From Lachnospiraceae bacterium (lineage in GTDB: Bacteria; Bacillota; Clostridia; Lachnospirales; Lachnospiraceae), in the NCBI GenBank assembly GCA_015057205.1, contig SVEW01000051.1, positions 1 to 15,388 on the forward strand: a stretch of 15,388 nucleotides of DNA, written 5' to 3'. This document shows positions 13,651 through 15,388 of this stretch, piece after piece. Under the pieces are notes generated by a model, which saw nothing but the letters and a program-made list of their open reading frames with translations, was not told where the DNA came from and did no database searches. Position 1 is the stretch's first letter. The number at the start of each line of letters is the position of its first letter. Position numbers and translations under genes: made by a program.

Positions 13651-15388
13651 ATGCTTAGAAAACAATGGATTTCCGTTTTTGTCACCTTACAAATTCTGGT
13701 TTTTGTACTACTTCCCCTTGATACGTATGCAAAAACGAAAGATAGGCTCATTGTCGGCGTTCCTGTGGATCGATGCCCTATTTTTTACGAAAACCCGGAT
13801 ACTGGAGCAATTGAAGGCATCGGTGTCGATCTAATTAAGTTAATTGGCGCAAAAGCAGGTTATCAGGTAACCATAAAACTAATTAAAAATCAATCTTTAG
13901 CAGACGCGTTAGATGATACGCAATACGATATCCTTATGCCCTTTGGTAGCACCATAAAAAGCACTTCCGGAGAGCAATGTATTATATCGGATCCGCTCTT
14001 CTCTACGCCCTTTACTTTTGTTACTTTAAGAGGACAAAAACTGCCCAAACTTTCAACCCTTAGCGTTGGATTGCCGGCCTCTTTAGCTGGCGTTACACAG
14101 ACCTTGCATGCACTCTACCCTCAAATGAATATCCAATTGTTTGCAAATATGGAGGACTGCGTATCTTCCTTGCGTAGTCATAAGGTTGATGCACTCCTTC
14201 ACAACTCCTATGTTTGGAGTTATATTTTACAAAAACCAAGCTACAAAGATTTAGACGTCAAGCCAACAGAGGCCTTTTCCATGCCATTTTGTGCTGGTAC
14301 CACTGCAACTGAAAAGGGACAACGCATTCTTAACCGTTTAAATAAAGCCAATGCTAGAATCTCCGATAGTCAGCGAAACGCAATTGCCCTTGACTACACG
14401 TCACGACCGCTGTATCGAAATACTTTATCGGATATCTTTTATCTTAACCGCGGAAAAATTATATCTGCCGGCATTATTATTGCAATTCTTGCCATTCTTT
14501 TGTTTTTATGGTGGCGCCAACGACAAAACTACATTCGTACACTTGAATACACCAATAGCCAATTGGCCAAAGCAAGTGAAGCCAATGTAGCCTTTTTATC
14601 TAGCATGAGCCATGAAATGCGCACGCCACTAAACGGTATTATCGGTTTTTTGAGTTTTGCTGTTGAGAGCAAGAATCCGGAGGATATGCGTAATTATTTA
14701 AACAAAGCCCGCTCCTCCGCTGACATTATGCTTAATCTTGTAAACGATGTTCTGGATTTATCCAAAATCGCCAGCGCGAAGCTACAATTAAAACCGGAGA
14801 ATTTTGATGCCTATGTACTGTTTCGAAAAATAATTGATACCATCCGTCCACAGGCGGAAGCACACCAAATCACTCTTACCACCGGCCATAGTGGTAATAT
14901 GCCTCGAATGGTATTTGCTGATCGCTTGCGGATACAACAAGTCATTTTAAACCTGTTATCCAATGCAATCAAATATACACCGGATGGGGGGAGTGTGTCC
15001 TTCTTTTTAGAGCGCAAGGAATCGGATGAAAACAATCTTAACACCATTGTTCATATAAAAGACACCGGAATCGGTATGTCGGAAGAATTCCAGACACATA
15101 TGTTTGAACCCTTCTCCCAGGAGCACTCGGTTCGTCTTCGTGATGTGCAGGGAACCGGACTTGGACTGTCTATCGTAAAACAAATGGTCGAATTGATGCA
15201 AGGACGTATTGAAGTTCACAGCATTCTGGGGCAGGGAACCGAATTTGTTCTTTTCCTCCCTATCCCGACTTCCGAAGAGAGCACGAATGCCAACCATTCC
15301 AATGCAACCGATTGCGCACAAAACGAATTTGCTGCCTTACGCAACAAGCGCGCACTTTTGACCGATGATAATAAAATGAATCTCGAAA
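13651..15388 (+). CDS. Hybrid sensor histidine kinase with periplasmic solute-binding sensor (3' partial)
   Basis: The 579 visible residues begin with a signal peptide (probable cleavage after TYA, residue 27). A type-3 extracellular solute-binding domain follows at about residues 31-255 (RLIVGVPVDRCPIFYENPDTG, GIGVDLIKLI). A membrane helix spans about 271-291, then a short linker. The HisKA dimerisation domain has MSHEMRTPLNG with phospho-acceptor His321. The ATPase domain has the N box around Asn434-Asn438, DTGIGM at 471-476, FEPFSQ and GTGLGLSIV from 501. A receiver domain starts near residue 567 (RALLTDDN, acidic pair Asp572-Asp573) and is cut by the window edge. It probably senses an amino acid or related solute outside the cell and passes phosphate along a relay. 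GGAGG at 13641-13645 supports the ATG. The sole rightward gene, it follows the cloverleaf element. Confidence 0.92.
   Translation, partial: MLRKQWISVFVTLQILVFVLLPLDTYAKTKDRLIVGVPVDRCPIFYENPDTGAIEGIGVDLIKLIGAKAGYQVTIKLIKNQSLADALDDTQYDILMPFGSTIKSTSGEQCIISDPLFSTPFTFVTLRGQKLPKLSTLSVGLPASLAGVTQTLHALYPQMNIQLFANMEDCVSSLRSHKVDALLHNSYVWSYILQKPSYKDLDVKPTEAFSMPFCAGTTATEKGQRILNRLNKANARISDSQRNAIALDYTSRPLYRNTLSDIFYLNRGKIISAGIIIAILAILLFLWWRQRQNYIRTLEYTNSQLAKASEANVAFLSSMSHEMRTPLNGIIGFLSFAVESKNPEDMRNYLNKARSSADIMLNLVNDVLDLSKIASAKLQLKPENFDAYVLFRKIIDTIRPQAEAHQITLTTGHSGNMPRMVFADRLRIQQVILNLLSNAIKYTPDGGSVSFFLERKESDENNLNTIVHIKDTGIGMSEEFQTHMFEPFSQEHSVRLRDVQGTGLGLSIVKQMVELMQGRIEVHSILGQGTEFVLFLPIPTSEESTNANHSNATDCAQNEFAALRNKRALLTDDNKMNLE

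Overview
The window looks like a low-to-mid GC Firmicute, most likely a Clostridia/Lachnospiraceae genome. The basis is strong AGGAGG-type ribosome binding sites, AT-rich intergenic DNA, lipoproteins with short Lys/Arg-led signal peptides, and the mix of families present. The assignment is an inference from style, not from a marker gene. Eleven of the twelve or so genes read leftward (minus strand); only the last, cut off at the right edge, reads rightward.

Left part (1-3780). A lipoprotein with a zinc-metallopeptidase signature (40-1665) is separated by a perfect 26-bp inverted repeat, probably a terminator, from a 596-residue regulator with two XRE-type helix-turn-helix regions and helical-repeat segments (1897-3687).

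Metabolic part (3779-10793). An aldehyde dehydrogenase and a glutamate-1-semialdehyde-aminomutase-like PLP enzyme abut as TAAATG. Upstream of them is a 63-bp tandem repeat array (about 6718-7080). Beyond it lies a tightly packed run: TetR regulator, FGGY sugar kinase, class II aldolase and GtrA-family membrane protein, with gaps of 12, 9 and 4 bases. A near-consensus promoter (TTGACA-17-GATAAT) with two palindromes, one between the -35 and -10 and one at the start of the transcript, precedes tetR. This suggests an autoregulated, inducer-controlled carbohydrate operon. Kinase plus aldolase would phosphorylate a ketose and split it (or epimerise it); the dehydrogenase could consume a released aldehyde. 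The substrate cannot be read from the sequence, and no transporter or isomerase is in view.

Right part (10840-15388). A terminator hairpin closes a two-gene operon of small exported proteins of unknown function (11970-10989). Next is an orphan PD-(D/E)XK-like protein (12161-12958) with an unusual upstream region rich in TACATAC/GTATGTA motifs and nested hairpins. The last element is a striking four-stem cloverleaf, about 130 bases long, placed 33 bases before a membrane hybrid histidine kinase. That kinase has a periplasmic solute-binding sensor domain, and the window ends in its receiver domain. The cloverleaf, the 63-bp array and the TACATAC-rich leader are the parts least explained by known features.
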